64,000 nucleotides of DNA from Sphingomonas sp. Leaf230 (GTDB lineage Bacteria; Pseudomonadota; Alphaproteobacteria; Sphingomonadales; Sphingomonadaceae). Within the stretch, counting starts at the first letter, position 1. Every line of letters starts with the position of its first letter. The notes under the pieces are model-generated. The model was not told the DNA's origin. It saw only the letters and a program-made list of their open reading frames with translations, and searched no databases. The position numbers and the translations under genes are program-made. Where the stretch lies: positions 248,001-312,000 of the forward strand of contig NZ_LMKW01000001.1 in the NCBI RefSeq assembly GCF_001421745.1, read 5' to 3'. Positions 1 through 9,344 of the stretch are shown here, in pieces.

Positions 1-1227
1 GAAGCCAGCGCCAGCGACCACGGCCAAGGTCAGGAAGCTCACGCTGTAGCCCGCCCACACGATGATCGCGCCGGCCAACGTCGCGGACAAGGCCGCACCC
101 AGGCCCTGCGCGCTCGCCACCGCGCCCTGGCTGACGTTGAAGCGTCCCGTCCCCTTGGTCAGGTCGGCAATCACGACGGGGAACAGCGCGCCGAAGATAC
201 CCGCGCCGATGCCGTCCAGCGCCTGCACGCCGACCAGCCACCACGGATTATCCGACACGGTATACAGCGCGCCACGTGCCGCGAGGAACCCGAAGGCGAC
301 GAGGAACAGCGGCTTGGTGCCCCATTTCTCGGTGTTGCGACCAACCACGATCGCGACGGGTACCATCACCAGCTGCGCCGCGACGATGCACGCGGCGGTC
401 AGCGACGTCGCCTGATCCTTGCCGACGGTCCGCGCGAGCAACTGGCTGACCGACGTCAGCATCGCCGCATTGGCGAGGTGGAACAGGAACGCCGTCCCCG
501 CGAAGATCATCAGCGGCTTGTTCTCGACCAGTGCCTTCCACCCGCTCGGCTCCTCGCAATCGTCCTCCGGCTCGCAATCGAGACCGCGCGCGACCGCGTT
601 GTCGATGTCGTCGTTGTTGATCCGCGACGCGGTCACGATGCTCGCAACCGTCAGCGCGCCCATCAGGTAGAAGACGACGACCGGTCCGAACTTCCACGCG
701 AGCACGCCCGCGAGCGCCGCCGACACCGCATTACCCGCGTGGTTGAACGCTTCGTTGCGACCGACGCGCTTGGCGAACAGTTTCGGGCCGACCAGCCCCA
801 GCGTGATGGCGGAGATCGCCGGCGCGAATACAGCACCGGCGACTGCCGCGATCGACTGGGTGACCGCAACCGCGGTAAAGCCACTGACGATCGGCAACGA
901 GACGCTGCTGAGCGTCACGAGCAGCGCGGCGATCATCACGATACGCGGCTTGTTCCTGCTGCGATCGATCAGCCCGCCCGCGGGCGTCTGCGAGATCAGA
1001 CCGACGATCCCGGCGATCGTCAGGATCATGCCCACCGTCGCCTCGTTCCAGCCATGCGCAGGCCCACGTACCGCGACGAGATAGATCGCCAGATAAGGCC
1101 CGAGCCCGTCGCGAACGTCGGCAAGGAAGAAGTTCAGCGCATCGAGCGTCTTCTTCGGCGCGGATGTGGCGTCCGACCCGCCCTTGGCCTTGCCGTTGTT
1201 GGCGGATGCCGTGTCCGTCGTGGCCAT
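1..1227 (-). CDS. MFS transporter (3' end beyond window)
   Basis: The first 409 residues of a multi-pass membrane protein are visible, and the C-terminus lies beyond base 1. A hydrophilic N-terminal tail of about 30 residues is followed by alternating hydrophobic helices. The loop GGLIDRSRNKPR between early helices resembles the MFS loop 2-3 signature. A long acidic cytoplasmic loop (DCEPEDDCEEPSG, about residue 220) separates the two halves, as in 12-helix MFS carriers. The start is the ATG at 1227, just after a run of short frames. The substrate cannot be told from the sequence. It is transcribed away from the metallophosphoesterase gene. Confidence 0.8.
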   Translation of the reverse strand, partial: MATTDTASANNGKAKGGSDATSAPKKTLDALNFFLADVRDGLGPYLAIYLVAVRGPAHGWNEATVGMILTIAGIVGLISQTPAGGLIDRSRNKPRIVMIAALLVTLSSVSLPIVSGFTAVAVTQSIAAVAGAVFAPAISAITLGLVGPKLFAKRVGRNEAFNHAGNAVSAALAGVLAWKFGPVVVFYLMGALTVASIVTASRINNDDIDNAVARGLDCEPEDDCEEPSGWKALVENKPLMIFAGTAFLFHLANAAMLTSVSQLLARTVGKDQATSLTAACIVAAQLVMVPVAIVVGRNTEKWGTKPLFLVAFGFLAARGALYTVSDNPWWLVGVQALDGIGAGIFGALFPVVIADLTKGTGRFNVSQGAVASAQGLGAALSATLAGAIIVWAGYSVSFLTLAVVAGAGF

Positions 1228-1330
1228 GAGAATTCCCTGAAATGTCGGTGTCGTCGAACCCGGTGCCGCACGAGAAACCCGCGAGACGTCGGATCGCTAA
1301 AGCTGCGGCACCAGGCAAAGTTTCCACACC

Positions 1331-1348
1331 GCCGAAATATTGTTCGGC
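1331..1348. promoter_or_regulatory. Inverted repeat GCCGAA-N6-TTCGGC upstream of the MFS gene
   Basis: A perfect 6-bp inverted repeat with a 6-nt AT-rich spacer lies about 105 bp upstream of the MFS start. On the + strand it is followed by a T-rich tract (TTGATTTTTTCC). It could be an operator for the divergent MFS/metallophosphoesterase genes or a short terminator. The sequence does not decide, and no regulator gene is nearby. Confidence 0.3.
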
Positions 1349-1501
1349 TTGATTTTTTCCAGTGATGTCAAAAGCTAAACCGAAACTGAACGAGCCGGTT
1401 AAGTCTCAAATCATGAAGTTATTGTCACGGAACGATGAGCACGCAGCCTCGCTATGGGCAGCATCGGCAGATCATCTGCCAGACGACTTGAAAGTGCTTT
1501 A

Positions 1502-2614
1502 ATGACAGGATGCCTGACCTGGATTCACTTTGGCGATCTACATGTCGACGAAGCCGATGAGTATGAAGGACTGTCCCGGTTTCGCGCGCTGGCCGCCATT
1601 GCAGAGTCACATCTGGGCGACGCGGTCGACTTCGCACTGTTGCCCGGCGACAATGCCAATCACGGTACCGACGACCAGTACGCGCGGATCGCCGACGCGA
1701 TGACGGGGCTGTCGCTGCCGTGGCACGTGCTGGCAGGCGATCATGATTTCGAACCCGGCGACCTTACCGCGATGCGCGCGATCACGGCGAAGATGGCGCC
1801 TTATGCGGAGACGATCGCGGGTTATCGCTGCCTGTTCCTGGATATCGTCTCGGCGGGGAAGGGTGGTCCCGACTTCCGGATCGACCCGGCCCAGCGCGCC
1901 TGGATCGAACGCGAACTGAGCGCCGCCGCGGTCGCTGGCGAACCGGTCGCGGTGTTCATGCATGCCTATCCCGGCGACCTACGCGACGATCCCGACGGTA
2001 TCGCCGGGCTGTTCGCCGCGCACCGCGTCGCGTTCGTCGACACCGGCCACACGCATTACAACGAGCTGCTCAACGACGGCCGCGTGATCTACGGCGCGAC
2101 CCGCTCGACCGGCCAGATCGAGGAGGGCGCACCCGGTTTCTCGATCGTCACGCTCGACGACGGCGTCCCGAGTTGGCGGTTCCAGGCGATCGACGATCCC
2201 TGGCCGCTCATCCAGATCACCAGCCCCGCCGACCGCCGCCTGATCACCGACCCGGCGCGCGCCGACAACGTACCCGGCAGCGCCTTCACCGTGCGCGCGA
2301 AGGTATTCGGCGGCGCAGACACGGTGTCGCTGTACGTCGATAACGGCCAAGCCGTCCCGATGACGCGCGTCGACGGCGTGCCCTCGTTTTGGAGCGCCTC
2401 GGTCGATGGCGTAGGCGATGGCCTGCACCGTCTCTGCGTAAGCTGTGACGGGACCGAGGACCGGATCCAGATCCTCGTCCGCAACGCAGGACCTCGACCG
2501 AAACGCAATCCTCCCGTCGCGCTCGGCCGCGACGTGAACGCGATCGGTGCCTGGCTCGATCGTGGTATCGACGGTGCGCAGCGCGGCCCGAACAAGAACG
2601 GACTCGATTGGTGA
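1502..2614 (+). CDS. Calcineurin-like metallophosphoesterase with C-terminal Ig-like segment
   Basis: A 370-residue protein of the calcineurin-like phosphoesterase fold. The metal-binding motifs are in order: GDLH (D12, H14), PGDN (D50), GDHD in place of the usual GNHD (residues 79-82), a central MHAYP histidine and GHTH. These predict a dinuclear metal phosphodiesterase or phosphatase; the substrate is unknown. Residues after about 250 are a beta-rich segment (FTVRAKVFGGADTVSLYVD) that looks like an Ig-like add-on. There is no signal peptide. The ATG at 1502 is preferred over one 16 codons upstream because the domain begins at once after it. ArsB follows 52 bp downstream on the same strand. 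Confidence 0.8.
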   Translation: MTGCLTWIHFGDLHVDEADEYEGLSRFRALAAIAESHLGDAVDFALLPGDNANHGTDDQYARIADAMTGLSLPWHVLAGDHDFEPGDLTAMRAITAKMAPYAETIAGYRCLFLDIVSAGKGGPDFRIDPAQRAWIERELSAAAVAGEPVAVFMHAYPGDLRDDPDGIAGLFAAHRVAFVDTGHTHYNELLNDGRVIYGATRSTGQIEEGAPGFSIVTLDDGVPSWRFQAIDDPWPLIQITSPADRRLITDPARADNVPGSAFTVRAKVFGGADTVSLYVDNGQAVPMTRVDGVPSFWSASVDGVGDGLHRLCVSCDGTEDRIQILVRNAGPRPKRNPPVALGRDVNAIGAWLDRGIDGAQRGPNKNGLDW

Positions 2615-2666
2615 ATACCGAAACGATGACGATGGTCCGGCGTATCGACTCGCGGATGCCCGCGGC

Positions 2667-3920
2667 ATGACTCTCCACACCTACGCGATCTGGGCGATCT
2701 GCTTCGTCGCGACCTTCGGCGTGATCACGCGTCCGTTCAAGCTGCCCGAAGCGGTCTGGGCGGTCGCTGGCGCTGCGGTGTTGCTCGTGTTCGGGCTGAT
2801 GTCGCCTGCTGCTGCGTGGAGCGCCGTATTGAAGGGTGGCGACGTCTATCTGTTCCTGATCGGCATGATGCTGCTATCTGAAGTCGCCCGCGAGCAGGGG
2901 CTGTTCGACTGGGTCGCCGAGCACGCGGTGCGGCTTGCAAAGGGATCGACCAGTCGCCTGTTCGCGCTCGTTTTTGGCGTCGGCATCGTCGTCACGACCT
3001 TCCTCTCGAACGACGCGACCGCAGTGGTGCTGACCCCCGCCGTCTACGCCGCGGCGAAGAAGGCGAAGGCCGACCCGCTGCCGATGCTGTTCGCCTGCGC
3101 GCTGATCGCCAACGCGGCTAGCTTCGTCCTGCCGATCTCCAACCCGGCGAACCTCGTGCTGTACGGTGGCGCGCTGCCGTCGCTCGGCGCGTGGATGGCG
3201 TCGTTCGCGCTGCCATCGCTGCTGTCGATCGGCGTGACGTTCCTCGTCCTGCGCTGGGTCGAGCGCGAGCGGCTCACCGGGCAGTGCGAGACCGTCGTCG
3301 AAACCGGCACGCTTCCTCGCGGCGGCAAGATTGCGTTGGGTGGTATCGTCGCGACTGCGGCCCTGCTGATCGCCGCGTCGGCGCAGGGCCACGACCTCGG
3401 GCTGCCGACCTGTCTTGCCGGTATCGCGACGATGGCGGCGATCTGCATCGGGGAGCGCAAATCGCCGTTCACGACGCTTGGCTCGGTATCCTGGGCGGTG
3501 CTGCCGCTGGTCGCGGGCCTGTTCGTGCTGGTCGAGGCACTGGCGAGCACCGGCGTTATCACGATGCTGGCGCGCTGGCTCGCGGCGGGGGCAGCGCAGT
3601 CGCCTTCGACGACCGCAGGCGTTGCTGGAACGATCCTGGCATTCGGTTCGAACCTGATGAACAACCTTCCGGCTGGACTGATCGCCAGCACCACGTTGCA
3701 ACAGGCACACGTTCCGCAGATCGTTACCGACGGCCTGCTGATCGGCGTCGACCTCGGCCCGAACCTGTCGATCACCGGCTCGCTCGCCACCATATTGTGG
3801 CTGACCGCGATCCGCCGCGAGGGCGAGGACGTCGGCTTCTGGCGGTTCCTCAAGGTCGGCGCCGTCGTAATGCCGCCGGCGCTGTTCGCCGCGCTGGGCG
3901 CGCGCATGCTCATCGGCTGA
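2667..3920 (+). CDS. arsB: ArsB-type arsenite/anion permease
   Basis: A 417-residue polytopic inner-membrane protein, close to the usual ArsB length (about 430). The family signature is clear in the first half: FLSNDATAVVLTP followed by FVLPISNPANLVLYG. The second-half counterpart is FGSNLMNNLPAGL. Homologues extrude arsenite or antimonite, alone or with the ArsA ATPase. No arsR, arsC or arsA is in the window, so the substrate is inferred from family only. The ATG at 2667 begins the first membrane segment. A 14-codon open frame (2626-2670) ends over this ATG and could couple translation. A wider role in the ion-transporter superfamily cannot be excluded. Confidence 0.8.
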   Translation: MTLHTYAIWAICFVATFGVITRPFKLPEAVWAVAGAAVLLVFGLMSPAAAWSAVLKGGDVYLFLIGMMLLSEVAREQGLFDWVAEHAVRLAKGSTSRLFALVFGVGIVVTTFLSNDATAVVLTPAVYAAAKKAKADPLPMLFACALIANAASFVLPISNPANLVLYGGALPSLGAWMASFALPSLLSIGVTFLVLRWVERERLTGQCETVVETGTLPRGGKIALGGIVATAALLIAASAQGHDLGLPTCLAGIATMAAICIGERKSPFTTLGSVSWAVLPLVAGLFVLVEALASTGVITMLARWLAAGAAQSPSTTAGVAGTILAFGSNLMNNLPAGLIASTTLQQAHVPQIVTDGLLIGVDLGPNLSITGSLATILWLTAIRREGEDVGFWRFLKVGAVVMPPALFAALGARMLIG

Positions 3921-3942
3921 GCGCGCGCCGAGCGGCAGCCGA

Positions 3943-5256
3943 TCAGATGCCGTCGACAGGTGTCTTCGCGACTGCCCCACGGTGCATGACGAACTCGACG
4001 TGTTCCAGCCGCGTGACGTCCTGCAGCGGAGACCCCGCGACGGCGATGATGTCCGCGGTCTTGCCGGGCGCGAGCGTGCCGATGTCGTCGCGCCCGAGCA
4101 GGTCTGCTGCACCCACCGTGGCCGCTGCGATCGCCTGGGTCGGGGTGAGCCCGTTCCTGACCATCAGCGCGAACTCGGTGGCGTTGTCGCCATGCTTCGA
4201 CACGCCGGTATCGGTGCCGAACGCTACCTTGACGCCGGCGGCATAGGCGCGGCGGTGACTGGCCGCCATCGCCGCGGCCGCCGCCTCGGCCTTGACGATC
4301 GTCGCTGGTGGCAACGCGCCGCCGCGTGCCTGCGCTAGCGCCGCGACGGGTGCGATCTCGGTCGGCACCAGATAGGCGCCCTTGGTCTTGAACAGCCGGA
4401 TCGTCTCGTCGTCGAGGAACGTGCCGTGCTCGATCGAGTCCACGCCGGCCTCCAGCGCAGCCTTCGTGCCCTCGGCGGCATGGCTGTGCGCCGCGACCTT
4501 GCGGCCGAGCGCATGCGCGGTCTCGATGATCGCGCGCATTTCCTCCGGCGTCATCGCACGGCCGAGGCCGCCGCTGACGTTCGACAGCACGCCACCGGTC
4601 GCCGCGAACTTGATGACCCGCGCGCCCAGCGCGACCTGCGCCCGCACGGCGCGGCGGCAATCGTCGGGGCCGTCGCACAGGTTCATTTCCTTCGCGTGCA
4701 CCATGTCTGCGAACTCCTCCGCGAGCCCGTTGCCGCCGTCACCATGCCCGCCCGTCACCGAGATCATCTCGCCGGCGTTGGTGATGGTCGGCCCCTCGAC
4801 GGTGCCGGCATCGATCGCATCGCGCAGTGCCCGGATACCGCGTGGGTCGCCGCCCAGGTCGCGCACCGAGGTGAAGCCTGCCGCCAGCGTCGTGCGCGCA
4901 TTGGCGACCGCGGTCATCTCGTCGTCGAACCGGTCGCGGTTGAGTGCCTCCAGCCGCGCGCGCATCGGATCGCCGCCAATGCCCCAGAGATGGACGTGCA
5001 TGTCGACCATCCCGGGCAGTACGAACGCGGTACGCAGGTCGATCAGCTTTGCCCCCTGTTCCGGCGCGACGAAGCCATCGCGCAGTTCGACGATCTTTCC
5101 GTCGCGGACGATGATCGTGGTGTTGCCGCGCGGCGCCTGGCCGGGCCGGTCGAGCACCGTGCCCGCCTGGATATAGGTCGTGGTCGACGGCTTGCCCTGC
5201 GCCAGTACCGGTGCCGCGACGATTGCCGTCAGCCCGATCATCCATGCCTTGATCAT
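3943..5256 (-). CDS. Secreted metal-dependent amidohydrolase (imidazolonepropionase-like)
   Basis: A 437-residue amidohydrolase-superfamily enzyme with a cleavable signal peptide (MIKAWMIGLTAIVAAPVLAQ), so periplasmic. Metal ligands fit the fold: HVH at residues 87-89, a lysine in IKFAATGG (likely carbamylated), AAHSHAAEG and IEHGT histidines, and the terminal aspartate in VAFGTDTG. Homologues include Xaa-Pro dipeptidases and imidazolonepropionase-like hydrolases, and the exact amide substrate is unknown. The ATG at 5256 has a strong GGGGGAG ribosome-binding site and starts the signal peptide; the frame upstream is not coding-like. It is divergent from the paoABC-like operon. Confidence 0.83.
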   Translation of the reverse strand: MIKAWMIGLTAIVAAPVLAQGKPSTTTYIQAGTVLDRPGQAPRGNTTIIVRDGKIVELRDGFVAPEQGAKLIDLRTAFVLPGMVDMHVHLWGIGGDPMRARLEALNRDRFDDEMTAVANARTTLAAGFTSVRDLGGDPRGIRALRDAIDAGTVEGPTITNAGEMISVTGGHGDGGNGLAEEFADMVHAKEMNLCDGPDDCRRAVRAQVALGARVIKFAATGGVLSNVSGGLGRAMTPEEMRAIIETAHALGRKVAAHSHAAEGTKAALEAGVDSIEHGTFLDDETIRLFKTKGAYLVPTEIAPVAALAQARGGALPPATIVKAEAAAAAMAASHRRAYAAGVKVAFGTDTGVSKHGDNATEFALMVRNGLTPTQAIAAATVGAADLLGRDDIGTLAPGKTADIIAVAGSPLQDVTRLEHVEFVMHRGAVAKTPVDGI

Positions 5257-5443
5257 CACATTCTCCCCCGTTGATACGTGATGCTCGCCGATGCGCGACG
5301 CGGCGGCAAGAGGGCATCGATCTATCTTCACGATCGCACCGCCAGACGCTTGGCAGACCCCGTCAGGCGCGACTATACCGCTCGGTACTGAAATACGGAT
5401 TCGGCGGTCGCAACGACACCGTCGGCTCAACAGGAGAGTGGCG

Positions 5444-5950
5444 ATGTCGATACTTGTCAACGGGTCAGCGGTGGCGCTGCCCGACGATCCCCGTGTCTCG
5501 CTGCTCGATCTGTTGCGCGAAGGGCTGCATCTGGCTGGCACCAAGAAGGGCTGCAACCAGGGTGCGTGCGGCGCCTGCACGGTGCTCGTCGATGGCGAGC
5601 GGATCGTCTCCTGCCTCGCGCTCGCGGTGCAGTATGACGGGCGACAGGTGACAACGATCGAAGGATTGGCCGACGGCGACGCGCTGCATCCGTTGCAGCA
5701 AGCCTTCATCGATCACGACGGCTTCCAGTGCGGCTATTGCACGCCGGGCCAGATCTGTTCGGCGATCGGCATGGCGGCGGAGGCGAAGCGGGGCGTGCCA
5801 AGCCATGTCAGCGCCGATCTCACCGCCGACGTGACGCTGACCCGCGAGGAATTGCAGGAGCGGATGAGCGGCAATTTGTGCCGTTGCGGCGCGCATAACG
5901 GGATCATCGACGCGATCCGCGAAACCGTGGCAGCGGAGATGGCGGCATGA
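5444..5950 (+). CDS. paoA: Aldehyde oxidoreductase 2Fe-2S subunit (PaoA/YagT-like)
   Basis: A 168-residue iron-sulfur subunit of a xanthine-dehydrogenase-family enzyme. A plant-type 2Fe-2S ligand set (CNQGACGACTVLVDG, about residues 36-50) is followed by the second cluster domain with FQCGYCTPGQ and NLCRCGAHNG. The electron path runs from the molybdenum subunit through this protein to the FAD subunit. The start has a good ribosome-binding site (AGGAGAG). E. coli PaoA carries a Tat leader and is about 60 residues longer; none is present here, and the frame upstream of 5444 does not look like one. First gene of the paoABC-like operon, overlapping paoB by ATGA. Confidence 0.88.
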   Translation: MSILVNGSAVALPDDPRVSLLDLLREGLHLAGTKKGCNQGACGACTVLVDGERIVSCLALAVQYDGRQVTTIEGLADGDALHPLQQAFIDHDGFQCGYCTPGQICSAIGMAAEAKRGVPSHVSADLTADVTLTREELQERMSGNLCRCGAHNGIIDAIRETVAAEMAA

Positions 5951-6933
5951 CCCCGTTCACCTACGCGCGCGCCGAAGACGCGGCCGACGCGCTCCGGCTC
6001 GGGCAGGCGAATGCGACGGCCTATCTCGGCGGCGGCACCAACCTGGTCGACCTCATCCGCGAGACCGTCGCTAAGCCAAGCGCGCTGGTCGACGTGACCG
6101 GGCTGTCGAACGAGATCGAGGAGACGGAGGGCGGTGGGCTGATGATCGGCGCGGCGGTGCGCAATACCGCGCTTGCCGAGCATCTGGCGGTGCGGACGCG
6201 CTTTCCGGTACTGTCGCGCGCGATCCTGGCGGGGGCGTCGGCGCAGATCCGGAACATGGCGACGGTCGGCGGCAACCTGCTCCAGCGGACCCGGTGTACC
6301 TATTTCTACGACACCGACGGATCGCGCTGCAACAAGCGCACGCCGGGGTCGGGCTGCGACGCGATCGAGGGTTTCACGCGGGGACACGCCATTCTCGGTG
6401 CGTCGTCGGCGTGCGTCGCGACGCATCCTTCCGACATGTGCGTGGCGCTCGCCGCGCTCGATGCGGTCGTGCATCTTGACGGGCGGGGCGGGGCCCGGAC
6501 GCTGCCGTTCACCGAGCTTCACCGACTGCCGGGCGATCATCCCGAGTTCGATACCGTGCTCGAGCCGGGCGAACTCATCACCGCGATCGAACTGCCGCCG
6601 CTGAGTTTCGCGGCCAACTCGACCTATCGCAAGGTGCGCGACCGGGCGAGCTACGCCTTCGCGCTGGTCTCGATAGCAGCCGCGCTTGAGATCGAGGACG
6701 GCGTTATAAAGGACGTGCGGATCGCGCTCGGCGGGGTCGCGCACAAGCCGTGGCGCGCGTCGAAGGCGGAGGCAGCATTACGGGGCGGTCCGGCGACCGA
6801 GGAAGCGTTCCTCGCCGCCGCCGTTGCCGAGATGGCGGACGCCGCGCCGCTGCGCGACAATGGTTTCAAGATCGCACTGACCAAGCGCACCCTCGTTGCC
6901 GTGCTTGGCGACCTTGCCGGAGCAGCAGCATGA
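5947..6933 (+). CDS. paoB: Aldehyde oxidoreductase FAD subunit with extra 4Fe-4S site (PaoB/YagS-like)
   Basis: A 328-residue FAD-binding subunit. The FAD pyrophosphate loop AYLGGGTNLVDL (from about residue 26) and the TVGGNLLQRT motif are typical of this family. Four cysteines follow in RCTYFYD, SRCNKR, GSGCDA and SACVATHPSDM, which is the insert that carries an extra 4Fe-4S cluster in PaoB and in the 4-hydroxybenzoyl-CoA reductase beta subunit. This places the complex in the PaoABC subgroup rather than with plain xanthine dehydrogenases. It overlaps paoA and paoC by four bases on each side, so translation is coupled. Confidence 0.88.
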   Translation: MTPFTYARAEDAADALRLGQANATAYLGGGTNLVDLIRETVAKPSALVDVTGLSNEIEETEGGGLMIGAAVRNTALAEHLAVRTRFPVLSRAILAGASAQIRNMATVGGNLLQRTRCTYFYDTDGSRCNKRTPGSGCDAIEGFTRGHAILGASSACVATHPSDMCVALAALDAVVHLDGRGGARTLPFTELHRLPGDHPEFDTVLEPGELITAIELPPLSFAANSTYRKVRDRASYAFALVSIAAALEIEDGVIKDVRIALGGVAHKPWRASKAEAALRGGPATEEAFLAAAVAEMADAAPLRDNGFKIALTKRTLVAVLGDLAGAAA

Positions 6934-9266
6934 GCATCGTCGACACGGTCAAGGAAACCGCGCAAGGCCTGGTTCAGGGCGCGATGAGCAAGCTGGTGCC
7001 GCTCGCCCCCGACAGCTGGGTTCCGGGCGGCGTGCCCGATCCGCTGATCCGCCAGCAGCACGGGCTGATCGGTACGTCGGTCTCGCGGCTCGACGGTCCG
7101 CTCAAGGTGCGCGGCGCCGCGCCGTTCGCGGCCGAGTTTCCGCTGGAGAACATGGTCTACGCCGCGCTCGCCTATGCGACGATTCCGCGCGGGCGGATCG
7201 CGACGATCGATACCGCGGCTGCGGAGGCTGCGCCGGGCGTCGTGGTAGTGATGACGCACCTGAACGCGCCCCGGATGAACCCGCCGGCGGTGTTCGGCTC
7301 TTCGCCCACCGCGGCGGGACCGGCGGACCTTCCGATCATGCAGGACGACCACGTGCACTGGAACGGCCAGCCGATCGCGGTCGTGCTCGCCGAGACGCAG
7401 GAACAGGCCGACCACGCCAAGTCGCTGATCGTCGCGACCTATGCGGCCGAGCCTTCGACCACCTCGCTCGCCGCGGCCAAGGCGGAAGGACCCAAGCAGG
7501 GTCTGTTCATGGGCCAGCCGTTGCTCAACGAAATCGGCGATGCGGATGCGATGCTGGCAGCGGCGCCGCACAAGGTCGATCATGTCTATCGCACGCCGCG
7601 CCATAACCACAACGCGATCGAGCCGCATGCCGCGACGATCGCGTGGGTCGGCGACGAACTGATCGTCCACGACGCGACGCAGCTCGTCACCGCGGAGGCG
7701 CAGACGATCGCCGACGTGTTCGACCTTAAGGCGGCACAGGTCCGCGTGACGTCGCCGTTCGTCGGCGGCGGGTTCGGCGGGAAGTGCCTGTGGGATCACC
7801 AGATTCTCGGTGCCGCGGCTGCCAAGCTCGCTGGGCGACCGGTCCGGATCGCGCTATCGTGCGAGGGCGTGTACCGCGTCGTCGGCGGGCGGACGCTGAC
7901 CGAGCAACGCGTCGCGATCGGCGCCGACGCAGATGGCCGCTTCAAGGCGCTGGTCCATACCGGTATCGCAGCGATGACCCCGCACAACAATATGCCCGAA
8001 CCGTTCATCCTCGGCACGCGCGGCGGCTACGCCGCAGACAGCTTCAAGCTATCGGTCGAGACGGTCAAAATGAACATGCTCGCCAACACCTTCATGCGTG
8101 CGCCCGGCGAGGCGGTCGGCACGTTCGCGCTGGAATCGGCGATCGACGAACTGGCGGTCGAACTCGACATGGACCCGATCGCGCTGCGCATCCGCAACGA
8201 GCCGGACAAGGACCCGACCTCGGGCCTGCCATTCTCGTCGCGGCATATCGTCGAGGCGTGGCGTAGCGGTGCGGAGCGGTTCGGCTGGAGCGAGCGGAGT
8301 GCCGAGCCGGGTGCGCGTCGCGAAGGTGAGTGGCTGATCGGCATGGGCTGCGCGACGGGGACCTATCCCTATTACCGTATGCCGGGCGCCGCCGCACGGA
8401 TCACGCTGCGCCGTGACGGGCATGCCCTTGTCGAGATCGCCGCGCATGAGATGGGCATGGGGACGTCCACGACGACCGCGATGGTCGCCGCCGATCGCCT
8501 CGGGCTACCGCTGGACCGGGTATCGGTCGGCTATGGCGATTCGATCATCCCCGGCGCGATCCTAGCCGGCGGATCACAGCAGACCGCGGCGATCGGCGCG
8601 GCGGTGATCGCCGCGCATCATGCGCTGGTCGCCGAACTGCTGAAGCCCGCGGGCAATGATTCGCCGCTCGCAGGCCTGTCGCCCGACGAGGTCGGCAGCG
8701 AAGACGGCGGACTGGCCAAGCTCGACGATCCGTCGCGCCGCGAAAGCTATGTCTCGATCCTCGAACGAGCGCAGCGCGAGAGCGTCGTCGTCAGTGAGGA
8801 AGCATCGCAACCGCTCGAACTGATGCATTGGTCGATGCATTCGCACAGCGCGCTGTTCTGCGAGGTGCGGGTCAACGCGATCACCGGCGAGACTCGCGTC
8901 AGCCGCTTCCTCGGCGCATTCGATTGCGGTCGCATCCTCAACCCCAAGACCGCGCGCAGCCAGTTCCGGGGCGGGATCGTCATGGGCCTCGGCATGGCGC
9001 TGATGGAGGAGACGCAGTTCGACGAGCGCAATGGTCGCATCATGAACCCGAGCCTCGCCGAATATCACGTGCCCGTGCACCTCGACGTGCCCGAGATCGA
9101 CGTGATCTGGACCGACATCGCCGACCCGCACACGCCGATGGGCGCGCACGGCGTGGGCGAGATCGGCATCACCGGCGTCGCCGCGGCGGTAGCGAACGCG
9201 ATCTACAACGCCACCGGCAAGCGCGTGCGCGACCTGCCGATCACGCTGGACAAGGTGCTGATCTGA
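6930..9266 (+). CDS. paoC: Aldehyde oxidoreductase molybdenum-binding subunit (PaoC/YagR-like)
   Basis: A 778-residue molybdopterin-binding subunit, longer than the E. coli PaoC (about 730) because of an N-terminal segment before DPLIRQQHGLIGTS. Cofactor loops are visible: SPFVGGGFGGKCLWDH, FMRAPGEAVG and GGSQQTAAIG. The catalytic glutamate lies in GAHGVGEIGITG near residue 742. The family oxidises aldehydes or heterocycles with water as oxygen donor. PaoC enzymes use the MCD cofactor and a dedicated PaoD chaperone, but no paoD gene follows here. ATG overlaps the paoB stop. Confidence 0.88.
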   Translation: MSIVDTVKETAQGLVQGAMSKLVPLAPDSWVPGGVPDPLIRQQHGLIGTSVSRLDGPLKVRGAAPFAAEFPLENMVYAALAYATIPRGRIATIDTAAAEAAPGVVVVMTHLNAPRMNPPAVFGSSPTAAGPADLPIMQDDHVHWNGQPIAVVLAETQEQADHAKSLIVATYAAEPSTTSLAAAKAEGPKQGLFMGQPLLNEIGDADAMLAAAPHKVDHVYRTPRHNHNAIEPHAATIAWVGDELIVHDATQLVTAEAQTIADVFDLKAAQVRVTSPFVGGGFGGKCLWDHQILGAAAAKLAGRPVRIALSCEGVYRVVGGRTLTEQRVAIGADADGRFKALVHTGIAAMTPHNNMPEPFILGTRGGYAADSFKLSVETVKMNMLANTFMRAPGEAVGTFALESAIDELAVELDMDPIALRIRNEPDKDPTSGLPFSSRHIVEAWRSGAERFGWSERSAEPGARREGEWLIGMGCATGTYPYYRMPGAAARITLRRDGHALVEIAAHEMGMGTSTTTAMVAADRLGLPLDRVSVGYGDSIIPGAILAGGSQQTAAIGAAVIAAHHALVAELLKPAGNDSPLAGLSPDEVGSEDGGLAKLDDPSRRESYVSILERAQRESVVVSEEASQPLELMHWSMHSHSALFCEVRVNAITGETRVSRFLGAFDCGRILNPKTARSQFRGGIVMGLGMALMEETQFDERNGRIMNPSLAEYHVPVHLDVPEIDVIWTDIADPHTPMGAHGVGEIGITGVAAAVANAIYNATGKRVRDLPITLDKVLI

Positions 9267-9344
9267 TCGGAGAGCGTATTGCCAGTCCTGCCGGAGATCG
9301 CCTGCATGGATTGGCATACCGATCTGGCAGGGAAGAGTTGCGCG

